This document shows, in pieces, positions 25,083 through 33,726 of a stretch of DNA of 35,663 nucleotides. Each line of letters begins with the position of its first letter. Position 1 is the first letter of the stretch. The position numbers were made by a program, and so were the translations under genes. Source of the stretch: Flavobacteriales bacterium (GTDB lineage Bacteria > Bacteroidota > Bacteroidia > Flavobacteriales_D > Crocinitomicaceae); NCBI GenBank assembly GCA_947505255.1, contig CANNKP010000011.1, positions 1 through 35,663 of the forward strand. The letters run 5' to 3'. The notes under the pieces were generated by a model, which was not told where the DNA came from, made no database searches, and worked only from the letters and a program-made list of their open reading frames with translations.

Positions 25083-27221
25083 ATGAAACAAATTAAAATT
25101 AGTTTAGTTGCCTTTTTAGTATTGTTAGGCTCTTTTGCCCATGCTGACGAAGGAATGTGGTTTTTGATGTTCATAGATCGATTGAATCAACGTGACATGC
25201 AAAAATTGGGTCTTCAGCTTACTGCAGAAGAAATTTATTCAATAAATAATCATTCCTTAAAGGATGCAGTTGTTCAATTCAACGGAGGCTGTACTGCTGA
25301 AGTATTGTCCAAAGACGGATTATTGTTAACAAATCACCATTGTGGTTATGATGCAGTTGCTGAACTTTCAACGGCTGAGAACAATTATCTAAAAAATGGT
25401 TTTTGGGCGGCTACTAAAAAAGAAGAATTAAAACCGCAAAGTCTTTTTGTTCGTTTCTTCGTTAGAATGGATGATGTATCTAAACGAATATTAGATAAAT
25501 TAACTCCTTCAATGACTGAAGCAGAAAGAGAAAAAGTAGTAAATCAAGAGATTGCTTTAATCGAAAAAGAAAATAATGAAGGAGGAAAATATACTGTTTC
25601 TGTTCGTTCATTTTTTCAAGGAAATGAATATTATTATTTCGTTTATCAAGACTTTAAGGACGTAAGATTAGTTGGAGTTCCACCAGAAAGTATTGGTAAA
25701 TTCGGTGGTGATACTGATAATTGGGAATGGCCTCGTCACACTGGAGATTTTTCTATGTTCCGCGTTTATACAGATGCAAACGGAAATCCAGCAGATTATT
25801 CTGTAAACAATATCCCAATGAAGCCAAAACAGCATTTAACAGTAAACATTGGCGGAGTTCAAGAAAATGATTTTGCAATGATTTTAGGTTATCCTGGAAG
25901 AACAAATCGTTGGATGCCAGCAGGTGGAATTGAGCAAAATGTAAAATTCTCTTATCCAGCTTGGGTAGAAGGTTCTAAAGTTGCTATGGATGAAATGAAA
26001 AAATACATGGATCAAAGTGATGCTTTGAACTTAGTGTACGCTTCAAAATATGCTGGAATTGCAAACTACTGGAAGAACCGTCAAGGAATGATTGACGCTC
26101 TTTCTAAATTTGGAACTGCAAAATCAAAAGCTATACAAGAAGACAAGTTCAATAAATGGGCAAATAAACCTGCTAACAAAGAGAAGTACGGGAATGTTGT
26201 GGCGAACATTAATACTTTCTATGGTTTGACAAACGAAAAAGCGCGTCATGATAATTATTTACAGCAATTATTAAGAACATCATCTTACGGCACAATTTCA
26301 AGAACACTAGGAAAACAACTTATTGCTTTTGCAGCAGCTGATGCAACTACACAGGCTCAAATGCGTCCAGAATTGGCTGTCACAATAAAAGGATTTTTCG
26401 CTGAATTACATTTACCAGCAGAAAAAGATATTTTAAGAGCTGAATTAGCGTTATACGCAACTAAATCAGTTGGATATGCAATTGCACCTTCTGTTTTGAA
26501 AATTAATGGTGAATTTGATAAATATGTGAATTCGCTGTTCTTGTTGAGTGTCTTTACTTCTGAAGAGAAATTGATGGCCTTTTTAGACTTACCATCAGAA
26601 GGGATGATTACAAATGACCCAATGTACATTTTGTCTGACGATTTAATTCTTCACATTGGTAAAAAATCTGACGAAATCACAAAAGCACAAAATGATTTCA
26701 CTTCTTCTTATCGTTTATTGGTTCAAGGGTTGAGAGATTCTAAATTAGCTCCAATTCAATATCCAGACGCTAATTCAACAATGCGTTTGACTTATGGAAA
26801 AGTTAAGTCTTTGCCTGCAGATAAAAGAAGTGATGCTAAGGCTAACTATTATACAACAATGGATGGTTTAATAAAAAAACACAAAGCCGGTGATGATGAA
26901 TTTGATTTACCAACTAGAATGTTAGAATTACATAAACAAAAAGATTATGGCCAGTATGCTGATTCAAAAGGATATATGCCAGTTTGTTTCTTATCTGACA
27001 ATGATATTACAGGTGGGAATTCTGGTTCACCAGTGCTCAATGGTAAAGGTGAATTGATTGGTCTTGCATTTGATGGTAATATTGAAGCAATGGCAGGTGA
27101 TGTTATTTTTGACCCTAAATTACAGCGTACAATCAATGTTGATATTCGCTATGTTCTTTGGGTTATTGATAAATTCTCTGGTGCAAAACACATTGTAGAC
27201 GAAATGGATCTTGTGAAATAA
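25083..27221 (+). CDS. S46 family dipeptidyl-peptidase, DPP7-type
   Basis: This 712-aa exported serine peptidase releases dipeptides from free N-termini. The signal peptide is at about residues 1-21 (VAFLVLLGSFAHA). The catalytic triad appears as His86 (TNHHCGY), Asp222 (RHTGDFS) and Ser647 (GGNSGSP). The S46 signature GGCTAEVLSKDGLLLTNHH is intact. The residue that sets P1 preference, 18 residues after the Ser, is Gly665 (AFDGN). In DPP11 it is Arg, which selects Asp/Glu; Gly is the DPP7 state, which prefers hydrophobic P1. The protein is probably periplasmic and feeds peptide uptake. It lies 89 bases after the GH92 gene and has its own terminator, so it may be transcribed separately. No second S46 copy is visible here. 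Confidence 0.95.
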   Translation: MKQIKISLVAFLVLLGSFAHADEGMWFLMFIDRLNQRDMQKLGLQLTAEEIYSINNHSLKDAVVQFNGGCTAEVLSKDGLLLTNHHCGYDAVAELSTAENNYLKNGFWAATKKEELKPQSLFVRFFVRMDDVSKRILDKLTPSMTEAEREKVVNQEIALIEKENNEGGKYTVSVRSFFQGNEYYYFVYQDFKDVRLVGVPPESIGKFGGDTDNWEWPRHTGDFSMFRVYTDANGNPADYSVNNIPMKPKQHLTVNIGGVQENDFAMILGYPGRTNRWMPAGGIEQNVKFSYPAWVEGSKVAMDEMKKYMDQSDALNLVYASKYAGIANYWKNRQGMIDALSKFGTAKSKAIQEDKFNKWANKPANKEKYGNVVANINTFYGLTNEKARHDNYLQQLLRTSSYGTISRTLGKQLIAFAAADATTQAQMRPELAVTIKGFFAELHLPAEKDILRAELALYATKSVGYAIAPSVLKINGEFDKYVNSLFLLSVFTSEEKLMAFLDLPSEGMITNDPMYILSDDLILHIGKKSDEITKAQNDFTSSYRLLVQGLRDSKLAPIQYPDANSTMRLTYGKVKSLPADKRSDAKANYYTTMDGLIKKHKAGDDEFDLPTRMLELHKQKDYGQYADSKGYMPVCFLSDNDITGGNSGSPVLNGKGELIGLAFDGNIEAMAGDVIFDPKLQRTINVDIRYVLWVIDKFSGAKHIVDEMDLVK

Positions 27222-27241
27222 GCAAGGGAAAATCATATTGA

Positions 27242-27273
27242 AATCCTGTCAGCAATGGCAGGATTTTTTTTTT
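27242..27273 (+). terminator. Rho-independent terminator after the S46 peptidase gene
   Basis: AATCCTGTCA, a GCAA tetraloop and TGGCAGGATT form a 10-bp stem with one G-T wobble, followed by a run of eight more T. It lies 20 bases after the stop codon. Confidence 0.9.
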
Positions 27274-27398
27274 ACCACAAATGCACAGATTGATTTAATT
27301 TAATAAAGATGAATAAACTCTTGCTGATTGGAAATTACTGTTTTAATTATAATCTATTAAGAACAGTTTAATAATCTAAACTTATACTGCACCTAACA

Positions 27399-27426
27399 TT
27401 GAATTAACCTTTATAGTCTTAATTTG
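27399..27426 (+). promoter_or_regulatory. Possible promoter for the small TPR protein
   Basis: TTG (27399-27401), a 17-base spacer and TTAATTTG (27419-27426), one mismatch from TAnnTTTG, precede the ATG at 27453 by 26 bases. The same 17-base spacer is seen upstream of the LptD-like gene. Confidence 0.4.
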
Positions 27427-27452
27427 TATTAAGAAATTTAACACTTAGACTT

Positions 27453-27644
27453 ATGTTGAATCAAACAATTACAAAAAGTAATACAGATTTATTATTTTAT
27501 CTTGAAATGGGAAATCTAGTTGGAAGTGAAGGTAATGATCAAGAAGCAATTGATTATTATATCAAAGGATTGCAGATTTCAAGAGAAATTGAAGACAAAG
27601 CAAGAGTTCAACAATTTTCAAACTTGATATTGACGTATTTATAG
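27453..27644 (+). CDS. Small single-TPR protein
   Basis: This 63-aa protein is essentially one tetratricopeptide repeat: LLFYLEMGNLVGSEGNDQEAIDYYIKGLQ carries the small/large residue pattern of a TPR, followed by a capping helix ending LILTYL. It has no signal peptide or membrane segment. The gene stands alone: a terminator lies upstream and about 390 bases without genes follow. A promoter-like element precedes it. I recall similar short stand-alone TPR proteins in other Flavobacteriia, which supports expression, but the function is unknown. Its size is close to the noise limit for ORF calls; the TPR pattern and promoter make me favour a real gene. Confidence 0.5.
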   Translation: MLNQTITKSNTDLLFYLEMGNLVGSEGNDQEAIDYYIKGLQISREIEDKARVQQFSNLILTYL

Positions 27645-27710
27645 AATTTCCGAAAAGAAAGTAAGTTAAGTTTGAAAGATAAAATAGACTTCGACCTCTT
27701 CATAATTTTC

Positions 27711-27734
27711 GAATTCGCGAATTCGCGAATTCGC
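27711..27734. repeat. Three tandem copies of the self-complementary unit GAATTCGC
   Basis: Three exact 8-base copies lie head to tail (27711-27718, 27719-27726, 27727-27734). Because the GAATTC core is palindromic, bases 27710-27733 form one 24-base perfect palindrome of CG-alternating character in an otherwise AT-rich region. It could extrude as a hairpin or bind a multimeric protein. Confidence 0.9.
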
Positions 27735-27796
27735 AATATATCGAACCTTATTTTATTTAATGAAGGCTCATGCTCTTTTTCATTTTCAAAGCACTG

Positions 27797-27818
27797 AATA
27801 TAGCAACTTCGCTATATT
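27797..27818. repeat. Inverted repeat (8-bp stem, 6-base loop)
   Basis: AATATAGC, loop AACTTC, GCTATATT. It lies in the gene-free region and lacks a following T run on either strand, so it is a structural element of unknown role. Confidence 0.6.
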
Positions 27819-28036
27819 ATGTAGAATGTCTGATTTCATTGAGTAAAACAGTAAATTCTTCACATAAATCAACGGTTGAAAATCAATTTTCATTTGAAAT
27901 TCTTATAAATTAGAAAAAATCAAAAAGTAGTGAAGTCATATTAAATTATTTAAACATCTAAATATTTAGTAGAACACCATATTTCATTGAAGAACAAAGT
28001 ACTAAATAATTTATTTTCACATTCTTTCTCAACAAA

Positions 28037-28906
28037 CTACTTCAATATAAAGCCCAATACAAATTCATGTGAACCTCCTGACACTCCATTGTTCAATTTG
28101 CTAACGGTAATATCGTACGCATAACCTATCCTGAATTTTCTTTTAATATCCCATCCTACATTAAAACAAAACGCATCTCTATTTCTGTATCCAATTCCTA
28201 ATGAATATTTTTCTTTATAGAATATTGATGCGTTTACATCCAAACTTTGAAAGTTTAAATCTGTTCTATATAAAATTTGTGGTTTGAATTGAAAACCGTT
28301 TACCTTTCCGAATATATAATCTGCAAAAACATAGAAATGTTCTCCATATTGATAACCATCAGAATTTGCTTGTCTGTTTAATTGCGTTACACTAATTCCT
28401 GTATTAAATTTTTTGCGTGAATATGCAATCCCAAAATCTGCTATGAAATTTGTTTGATTAAAATTAACCGGCAAATTCGGGTCAATTGGTGTAGTTGGCG
28501 GAACCCAAATTCCATCTAATCTATAATTAGCTATTCCACCCGCTATTCCTATCGATAAAACACTTTCATTTTTCAATTGAATTTGATAACTGTAATTTAC
28601 TTTTAGTTGATTTTGATTAGAAAAACCGATTTTATCATGTAGATAACTTAAACCTAACCCTCCATGGAATTTATCCAACTTGACTGAATAACTTGCCAAT
28701 TCTGGTGCACCATTTACTCCAATCCATTGCCATCGTGCTAAAAATGTGGCTTGGTGTTTATAGTTTAAACCAACTGTAGCAGGGTTAAAGAAATTCTTTG
28801 TGTTCCAAAATTGTGTAAACAACGGTTCTTGTTGTGCCTTGAAGCTAAACCAATTTAAAATAAAAAGGACTAAGATTGATTTCTGAAATGTAAATTGTTT
28901 GATCAT
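28037..28906 (-). CDS. PorP/SprF family T9SS-associated membrane protein
   Basis: This 289-aa outer-membrane barrel has a signal peptide at about residues 8-25 (QKSILVLFILNWFSFKA). Family features are QEPLFTQFWNTKNFFNPATVG near residues 26-46, the ARWQWIGVNGAPE segment, GGLGLSYLHDKIGFSNQ and a C-terminal strand ending FVLGFILK. Members assist type IX secretion or gliding adhesin display and often sit beside a large secreted partner. No such partner is adjacent here, so this is an orphan copy. Its own promoter is not clear: a TTCATTTG sits 10 bases before the ATG. It converges with the small TPR gene across a gene-free region and starts just beyond a terminator on the same strand. Confidence 0.92.
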   Translation of the reverse strand: MIKQFTFQKSILVLFILNWFSFKAQQEPLFTQFWNTKNFFNPATVGLNYKHQATFLARWQWIGVNGAPELASYSVKLDKFHGGLGLSYLHDKIGFSNQNQLKVNYSYQIQLKNESVLSIGIAGGIANYRLDGIWVPPTTPIDPNLPVNFNQTNFIADFGIAYSRKKFNTGISVTQLNRQANSDGYQYGEHFYVFADYIFGKVNGFQFKPQILYRTDLNFQSLDVNASIFYKEKYSLGIGYRNRDAFCFNVGWDIKRKFRIGYAYDITVSKLNNGVSGGSHEFVLGFILK

Positions 28907-28960
28907 GTTTGTAGAACAAATGAAGCCTTTTAAAAGTTACAATTATTCAAAATTAAACAC

Positions 28961-28992
28961 AAAAAAACCGACTCTTTCACGAATCGGTTTTA
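28961..28992 (-). terminator. Rho-independent terminator for the 49-aa gene and genes upstream
   Basis: Read on the minus strand, AAACCGATTC, loop GTGAAA and GAGTCGGTTT form a 10-bp stem with one mismatch, ending in a run of T. It lies 17 bases after the stop of the small gene at 29009-29158 and before the PorP gene start. Confidence 0.8.
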
Positions 28993-29008
28993 CTTTAAGA
29001 CTTTGTTC

Positions 29009-29158
29009 TTAATTTAAGTGGATCAGAACTTTTTCCATTTTAATTTTTTTCACCTCTAAAGCTTTACTGTAATTCAAAATTGCAACGAGCGTTTTGTTTG
29101 AGGGACCGAATTTAATCTCTTCGGAAGGAGCGATCATTTCTGGGTATTTTTTCAACAT
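29009..29158 (-). CDS. Small conserved-looking protein, 49 aa
   Basis: An ATG at 29158 opens a 49-codon frame with ordinary Bacteroidota composition: MLKKYPEMIAPSEEIKFG, then LVAILNYSKALEV, ending VLIHLN. There is no signal peptide or membrane segment; it is charged and probably cytoplasmic. A perfectly placed terminator follows its stop by 17 bases, which supports a real gene ending here. It starts about 100 bases after the vWA gene stop on the same strand. The pattern PSxEtIxFgPS..(I/L)LNYSKAL resembles small uncharacterised Bacteroidota proteins I recall, but I cannot name a family. The function is unknown. Chance reading frames of this length are common, so the terminator and composition are the main support. 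Confidence 0.6.
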   Translation of the reverse strand: MLKKYPEMIAPSEEIKFGPSNKTLVAILNYSKALEVKKIKMEKVLIHLN

Positions 29159-29259
29159 AGGCGAAGCGTTTGTTTTTTTTAATGATAGTATTAAAACGTA
29201 ACTTGCTTTTGTTTAGTATATCAGTAAGAAAATAAATTGGGGTTATGAGAATTCTTTGT

Positions 29260-31341
29260 TTAATATGACCCAAACCATCTTCTTAAAAACCATTCTGTCG
29301 CAATTAATAACAATAGCAAGAAGAATAAGATTTTATAATCTATCAAATCATTGAAAGAGGCATCTTTATATGATACAGATGCAATATCTGTTCGCTTCTT
29401 AATTAATTCAATGGTTTTCTTGTAGTTCTTTAGTAAATCAAAACTTCCATTTGTTTTACTTGAAATTTGATTTAACAGTGAATGATTAGCATAGGTATCT
29501 AAACTTTCAATAGCAATATCCTCCACTACAAAAACCCCTGATTTCCGCGTTGTTTTCCCATTATATGTGGCTGATGCAGTCCAATTGTATTTACCAGGGT
29601 TCATTTTCCCTAAAGACAATTTATAGAAATCTCCAGCAACAGCGAATTGAAAATTGGATTTTTGGTTTTTATCATCCGTTAATGTCAAATTGATTTTAGG
29701 TTTGGTAATGGCTTCCATCGCATCATTATAAAATGTTGCGTTCAGAATGACATCTTCATCTTTCGTAAACCTCTTTGGAAAAGCAACATGCAGTGCCGAT
29801 TTGTTTTGTTTCACCAATAAATACTGAGTAATTTTTTGAATCAATTCAGTAAAAGAATCAAATGTTCCTGTTCGCACAAAATCATTTACTTTCCATTTCC
29901 AGATACCTTCTCCATATAAAATTCCGTATTTTGAATTACCTCTTTTATTGAAAAACAACAAAGGATCTTTCTTTTTTATACCACCTAAACGTTGAAAAAT
30001 TGCTATTTCAGCACCACCAGAAATTTTCATTTCTCCAAACTTTGTTTTTAACGGTGGGAAATACTCAAACGATTTCTTTAATCCGTCAGAAATTTCAAAT
30101 TGTTGAAACCCATCATTAACAACTCCTTGAATTTCATCTGTTTGATTCCCTGCGCCTACTGCTACTCCAATATTTAGTTTTTGAACTATTGAACTAGGTG
30201 TATTTGGACCGATACAATACAACATTGAAATATTTTGTGCTGTCAATAAAGAATTAATCGATGCGTCATAACCAATTCCTGGTTCATGCCAGATGACTAA
30301 ATCAACTTTCTTTAAATCCCTGTCCCAATCCTTCATTAGAACAGCTTTTACTTCCAAGTTTTCATCCTCTTCTATTACCTGTTTCAAGGCTGATAAATCA
30401 GGGTGCGGAGCACCAGCCAAAATCAATACTTTACTTCTTGAATCAATTACCTCAATGTAAAAAATGCGTTTATTATTCTTATAATTGAATTCATTCGCTT
30501 CCTCTGTAACACTTACAGTATACGTTTGAAAACCTATTTTATCTGTATCTAAGAGGAACGTTACATGTTCGAAATCTCTTTTGCCATCCTTGTAACTGAT
30601 TTTTTGAGAAGCAATTGTATTGCCATTTGAAGAAATACTCACTGTAGAACTTCCCTTCCCCATTTTAATAGCTTCAACATCTACTTCAACTGGAAATTTA
30701 TTCTTAAAAAATGTCACTTCATTCGCTGCTACATTTTTAATGTAATGATCTCTTTTCTGAACAGTGTCTCCAACACCTAAAGTAAAAACAGGAGTTAAAT
30801 TAATTTTCTCCGCAGCATAAACAGGGTTGTTACCAGTATTAAAATTACCGTCTGAAACAAAAATGATTCCTCCAACATTGCGGTTGTAATAATCTACATT
30901 AATTTTTTCAAATCCTGCAGACAAATTTGATAGTGCGTCTGTAAAAAGATCCTTTTTACCATATTGAACAGCAGAACCAACAGTCATTTCAATCATTTCA
31001 TACGAATCCCCAAGATCTTCAGACAAACTTTTTTGTAAAGCGTCTATCATAGGGGCAACTTGACTACTATCTTTGTAATTCTTCAAAGAACTAGACTTGT
31101 CAACAAGTGTTATGATAATTGGTTTTTCAATTCTAAAATCAACAACTTCGAAAATTAAACCAATTAGTAAAATTCCGATAATGAATAGAATCCCTGTTCG
31201 CAAGCTTTTAAAAAGAATTTGCCATTTTTTAGACAATTCTTTCATCCAATTTGAATTAGAATAAAACCAAATAGCCAAAAAAACACTGATAACAGCCCAT
31301 GGAATTAACCAAAGAATAGATATGTCTGATGCGAATCTCAT
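29260..31341 (-). CDS. Membrane-anchored von Willebrand factor A-like protein
   Basis: This 693-aa protein has two N-terminal membrane helices (about residues 8-28 and 48-66) and one near the C-terminus (about 672-687, YKILFFLLLLLIATEWFL). This is the layout of Bat-type and related Bacteroidota membrane proteins. A vWA-like domain spans about 74-200. Its metal-site (MIDAS) motif reads DKSSS at 81-85, meeting the DxSxS rule, and VSDGNFNTG carries the later Asp. Residues about 290-520 look like a glutamine-amidotransferase-type fold (LILAGAPHPDLSAL, DLVIWHEPG), as in related proteins. The rest is beta-rich. The function is unknown; envelope stress tolerance is a guess from family members. It is 88 bases from the DUF3078 gene upstream, with a weak CTCAG/CTGAG hairpin between them. 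Confidence 0.85.
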   Translation of the reverse strand: MRFASDISILWLIPWAVISVFLAIWFYSNSNWMKELSKKWQILFKSLRTGILFIIGILLIGLIFEVVDFRIEKPIIITLVDKSSSLKNYKDSSQVAPMIDALQKSLSEDLGDSYEMIEMTVGSAVQYGKKDLFTDALSNLSAGFEKINVDYYNRNVGGIIFVSDGNFNTGNNPVYAAEKINLTPVFTLGVGDTVQKRDHYIKNVAANEVTFFKNKFPVEVDVEAIKMGKGSSTVSISSNGNTIASQKISYKDGKRDFEHVTFLLDTDKIGFQTYTVSVTEEANEFNYKNNKRIFYIEVIDSRSKVLILAGAPHPDLSALKQVIEEDENLEVKAVLMKDWDRDLKKVDLVIWHEPGIGYDASINSLLTAQNISMLYCIGPNTPSSIVQKLNIGVAVGAGNQTDEIQGVVNDGFQQFEISDGLKKSFEYFPPLKTKFGEMKISGGAEIAIFQRLGGIKKKDPLLFFNKRGNSKYGILYGEGIWKWKVNDFVRTGTFDSFTELIQKITQYLLVKQNKSALHVAFPKRFTKDEDVILNATFYNDAMEAITKPKINLTLTDDKNQKSNFQFAVAGDFYKLSLGKMNPGKYNWTASATYNGKTTRKSGVFVVEDIAIESLDTYANHSLLNQISSKTNGSFDLLKNYKKTIELIKKRTDIASVSYKDASFNDLIDYKILFFLLLLLIATEWFLRRWFGSY

Positions 31342-31429
31342 AAATGGATTCCCGAATTTACAAAACTCTCAGCAAACTGAGCCTTTAGAAATGAAAAAGG
31401 ATTTAAATAAATTTCTTGAATATTAAAAA

Positions 31430-32368
31430 TCACTCTTTGAAGTTCATCATTTTATATGAAATACCTAATCCTAAAACCGATTTAAATTGTGTTCGAGGAC
31501 CAATATCTCCATTTGAATCGCGGATATCGATATCATCATCATAAATAAGCATCCAATTCAAAGAAGCAGAGAACCAAGAATTTACTTTGAAATTAAAAAT
31601 AGCTTCCATATTCACATCAATGTTCTCGGGAGTATTCAAGTAATTGCTAAACAATTCTAATTTTGATTTCAAGTCGATATTCTTTGCTATAGTCATGTTA
31701 TATTTAACCTTAATATACGCTCCAAATTCTCCTCTTAATCTTTTACCTTCAGTCAAAACATTCCCTAAATTGTCGTAAGTTGCTGCATCGACCCCAAAAG
31801 ATCCAGAATTTGCTAAAATTTGATCATTAACAAGCGTCAATTTCATTGCTAAAGGAGAAGTAAATATGGAGAAATTATCACTTTTAATGTAATCGATTCC
31901 AATGGCAATGTTAACATATCCTGGAGCCAAAAATGTTGAAACGCGAATTGAATCATTTGGGTAAGAAAACCCATCTAACATTTGAGTTTTAAATCCTCCG
32001 AGAATCGAAATATAAAAATGCTCCTTAATTTTACAGCCTAAATTAGTTGCTAAATCAATTTTATCATCCGTTTTTTGCAACCCTTCAGTCGATTGTTTAT
32101 CAATGTTCTTTAAGCCACCTAAAGCAATACTAAAGTCATTCGACCATTTCAAATTATTTTTATCGAATAATGAACTTGCGGAAATTGAGCCAAGAACTGA
32201 TACATTGTTCCTTCCTCCCGCATTCCAATTCACAAATGAAGTTTGAGTTCCATTCAATCCATATATTGCTTTCAATTTCCAGTGCTTTACTTGAACTATG
32301 TCAATTGTGTCCTGCGAATATCCTGTTATCGAGATGAATAGAATTAAAATAGCTGCTAATAATTTCAT
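31430..32368 (-). CDS. DUF3078 outer-membrane-type protein
   Basis: This 312-aa exported protein has a signal peptide at about residues 1-18, ending GYSQ. The segment IYGLNGTQTSFVNWNAGGRNNVSV is the DUF3078 signature, found almost only in Bacteroidota. The rest alternates hydrophobic strands and loops to the C-terminal strand (KSVLGLGISYKM), as in a beta-barrel. The function is unknown. It is divergent from the thiolase gene, 124 bases away. That gap contains a short AATGA/TCATT inverted repeat (32417-32432) but no perfect TAnnTTTG box for this gene. Next on the same strand comes the vWA membrane protein, possibly co-transcribed. Confidence 0.88.
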   Translation of the reverse strand: MKLLAAILILFISITGYSQDTIDIVQVKHWKLKAIYGLNGTQTSFVNWNAGGRNNVSVLGSISASSLFDKNNLKWSNDFSIALGGLKNIDKQSTEGLQKTDDKIDLATNLGCKIKEHFYISILGGFKTQMLDGFSYPNDSIRVSTFLAPGYVNIAIGIDYIKSDNFSIFTSPLAMKLTLVNDQILANSGSFGVDAATYDNLGNVLTEGKRLRGEFGAYIKVKYNMTIAKNIDLKSKLELFSNYLNTPENIDVNMEAIFNFKVNSWFSASLNWMLIYDDDIDIRDSNGDIGPRTQFKSVLGLGISYKMMNFKE

Positions 32369-32492
32369 GCTTCAGTTTTTTAACTAGTAAAATTGCCTAT
32401 AATTTTATTAAACAATAATGATTTACGTCATTGAATGGACTGTTAATTCCGAATGTTTTTAGTAAATTCGTCACGTTTTAAAACTAGATAAA

Positions 32493-33671
32493 ATGTCAAA
32501 AGAAGTTTATATAATATCCGCAGTAAGAACTCCTATTGGTTCATTCATGGGAGGTTTATCTACCGTTCCTGCAACAGCTTTAGGCTCAGCAGCAATTAAA
32601 GGTGCATTGGAAAAAGGAAACGTTAAAAGTGAGCTAATTGAAGAAGTCTTCATGGGAAATGTTCTTCAAGCTGGAGTTGGACAAGCTCCTGCCCGTCAGG
32701 CAGCTCTGGGTGCAGGTTTAGGACAAAATGTTCCTTGTACAACGGTTAATAAAGTATGTGCTTCAGGAATGAAAGCAATTATGTTTGGTGCTCAATCAAT
32801 TATTGCTGGTGACAATCATATCGTTATCGCTGGTGGAATGGAAAATATGTCTCAAGTTCCTCATTATTTAGACGGCCGAAATGGTGTTAAATTTGGTAAT
32901 ATCGGATTGTTAGACGGAATCACAAAAGACGGTTTATTAGATGTCTACAGCAACGTTCCAATGGGAAATTGTGCTGAACTTTGTGCTAAAGAACATAACA
33001 TTACTAGAGAAGATCAAGATAATTTCGCTGTAAATTCATACACACGCTCTTCAGAAGCTTGGAAAGCAGGAAAATTCACAAATGAAGTTGTTCCAGTTGC
33101 TGTTCCGCAGAGAAAAGGTGATCCAATTATCATTTCTGAAGACGAAGAATACAAAAACGTATTTTTGGATAAAATACCAAGTTTACGTCCTGCTTTCGAT
33201 AAAGAAGGAACAATTACAGCTGCTAATGCATCAACAATAAACGATGGTGCTTCTGCTCTAATTCTTGCTTCAAAAGAAGCAGTTGAAAAATACGGATTGA
33301 AACCAATTGCAAAAATTATTAGTTATGCAGATGCTGCTCATGCGCCAGAATGGTTCACAACAGCACCTTCTTTAGCAATTCCAAAAGCATTAGATAAGGC
33401 AGGACTAACAACTGCTGATGTTGATTATTGGGAGTTGAACGAAGCGTTTGCAGTTGTTGGAATTGCAAATACAAAAATCTTAGGATTAGATCATTCAAAG
33501 GTTGATGTTAACGGTGGAGCAGTTTCATTAGGTCACCCACTTGGGAATTCAGGTTCTAGAGTAATTGTCACTTTAATCAATGTTTTAAAACAAAACGGTG
33601 GTAAAATTGGCGGCGCAGCTATCTGCAACGGTGGCGGTGGAGCTTCAGCTATGATTATTGAGAATATATAA
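32493..33671 (+). CDS. Acetyl-CoA C-acetyltransferase (thiolase)
   Basis: This 392-aa cytoplasmic enzyme is a degradative/biosynthetic type II thiolase that joins or cleaves acyl-CoA and acetyl-CoA. The catalytic residues fall exactly at the classical positions: Cys89 (NKVCASGMKA), His348 (SLGHPLGNSG) and Cys378 (ICNGGGGAS). The length and the start MSKEVYIISAVRTPIGSF fit the acetoacetyl-CoA thiolase subgroup. There are no neighbouring beta-oxidation genes, so it may serve acetoacetyl-CoA formation or branched-chain/ketone use; gene names such as atoB or phaA would be guesses. A possible -7 box TAAATTCG (one mismatch) lies 22 bases upstream. A strong terminator follows at 33727. Confidence 0.96.
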   Translation: MSKEVYIISAVRTPIGSFMGGLSTVPATALGSAAIKGALEKGNVKSELIEEVFMGNVLQAGVGQAPARQAALGAGLGQNVPCTTVNKVCASGMKAIMFGAQSIIAGDNHIVIAGGMENMSQVPHYLDGRNGVKFGNIGLLDGITKDGLLDVYSNVPMGNCAELCAKEHNITREDQDNFAVNSYTRSSEAWKAGKFTNEVVPVAVPQRKGDPIIISEDEEYKNVFLDKIPSLRPAFDKEGTITAANASTINDGASALILASKEAVEKYGLKPIAKIISYADAAHAPEWFTTAPSLAIPKALDKAGLTTADVDYWELNEAFAVVGIANTKILGLDHSKVDVNGGAVSLGHPLGNSGSRVIVTLINVLKQNGGKIGGAAICNGGGGASAMIIENI

Positions 33672-33726
33672 AAGTTGATTTTTACTTCTGGAAAATAGAA
33701 AAAGATTCTTCATAAACTAAATTATT

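Larger units (their letters stand above)
27645..28036. other. Gene-free region of 392 bases with palindromes
   Basis: No convincing ORF, tRNA or other RNA is visible between the small TPR gene and the converging PorP/SprF gene. It holds a 24-base perfect palindrome at 27710-27733, built from repeated GAATTCGC units, and an 8-bp inverted repeat at 27797-27818. The rest is AT-rich DNA. Either inverted repeat could help end transcription from both sides, but neither has a strong T tract. Confidence 0.6.

Noticed and set aside
26357-26629. Minus-strand 90-aa frame inside the S46 peptidase gene
   Set aside because: It is antisense to a strongly conserved gene and shows no features of its own.
31368-31381. 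CTCAG/CTGAG hairpin between the DUF3078 and vWA genes as a terminator
   Set aside because: It has only a 5-bp stem and no proper T run, so it is not listed as a feature.
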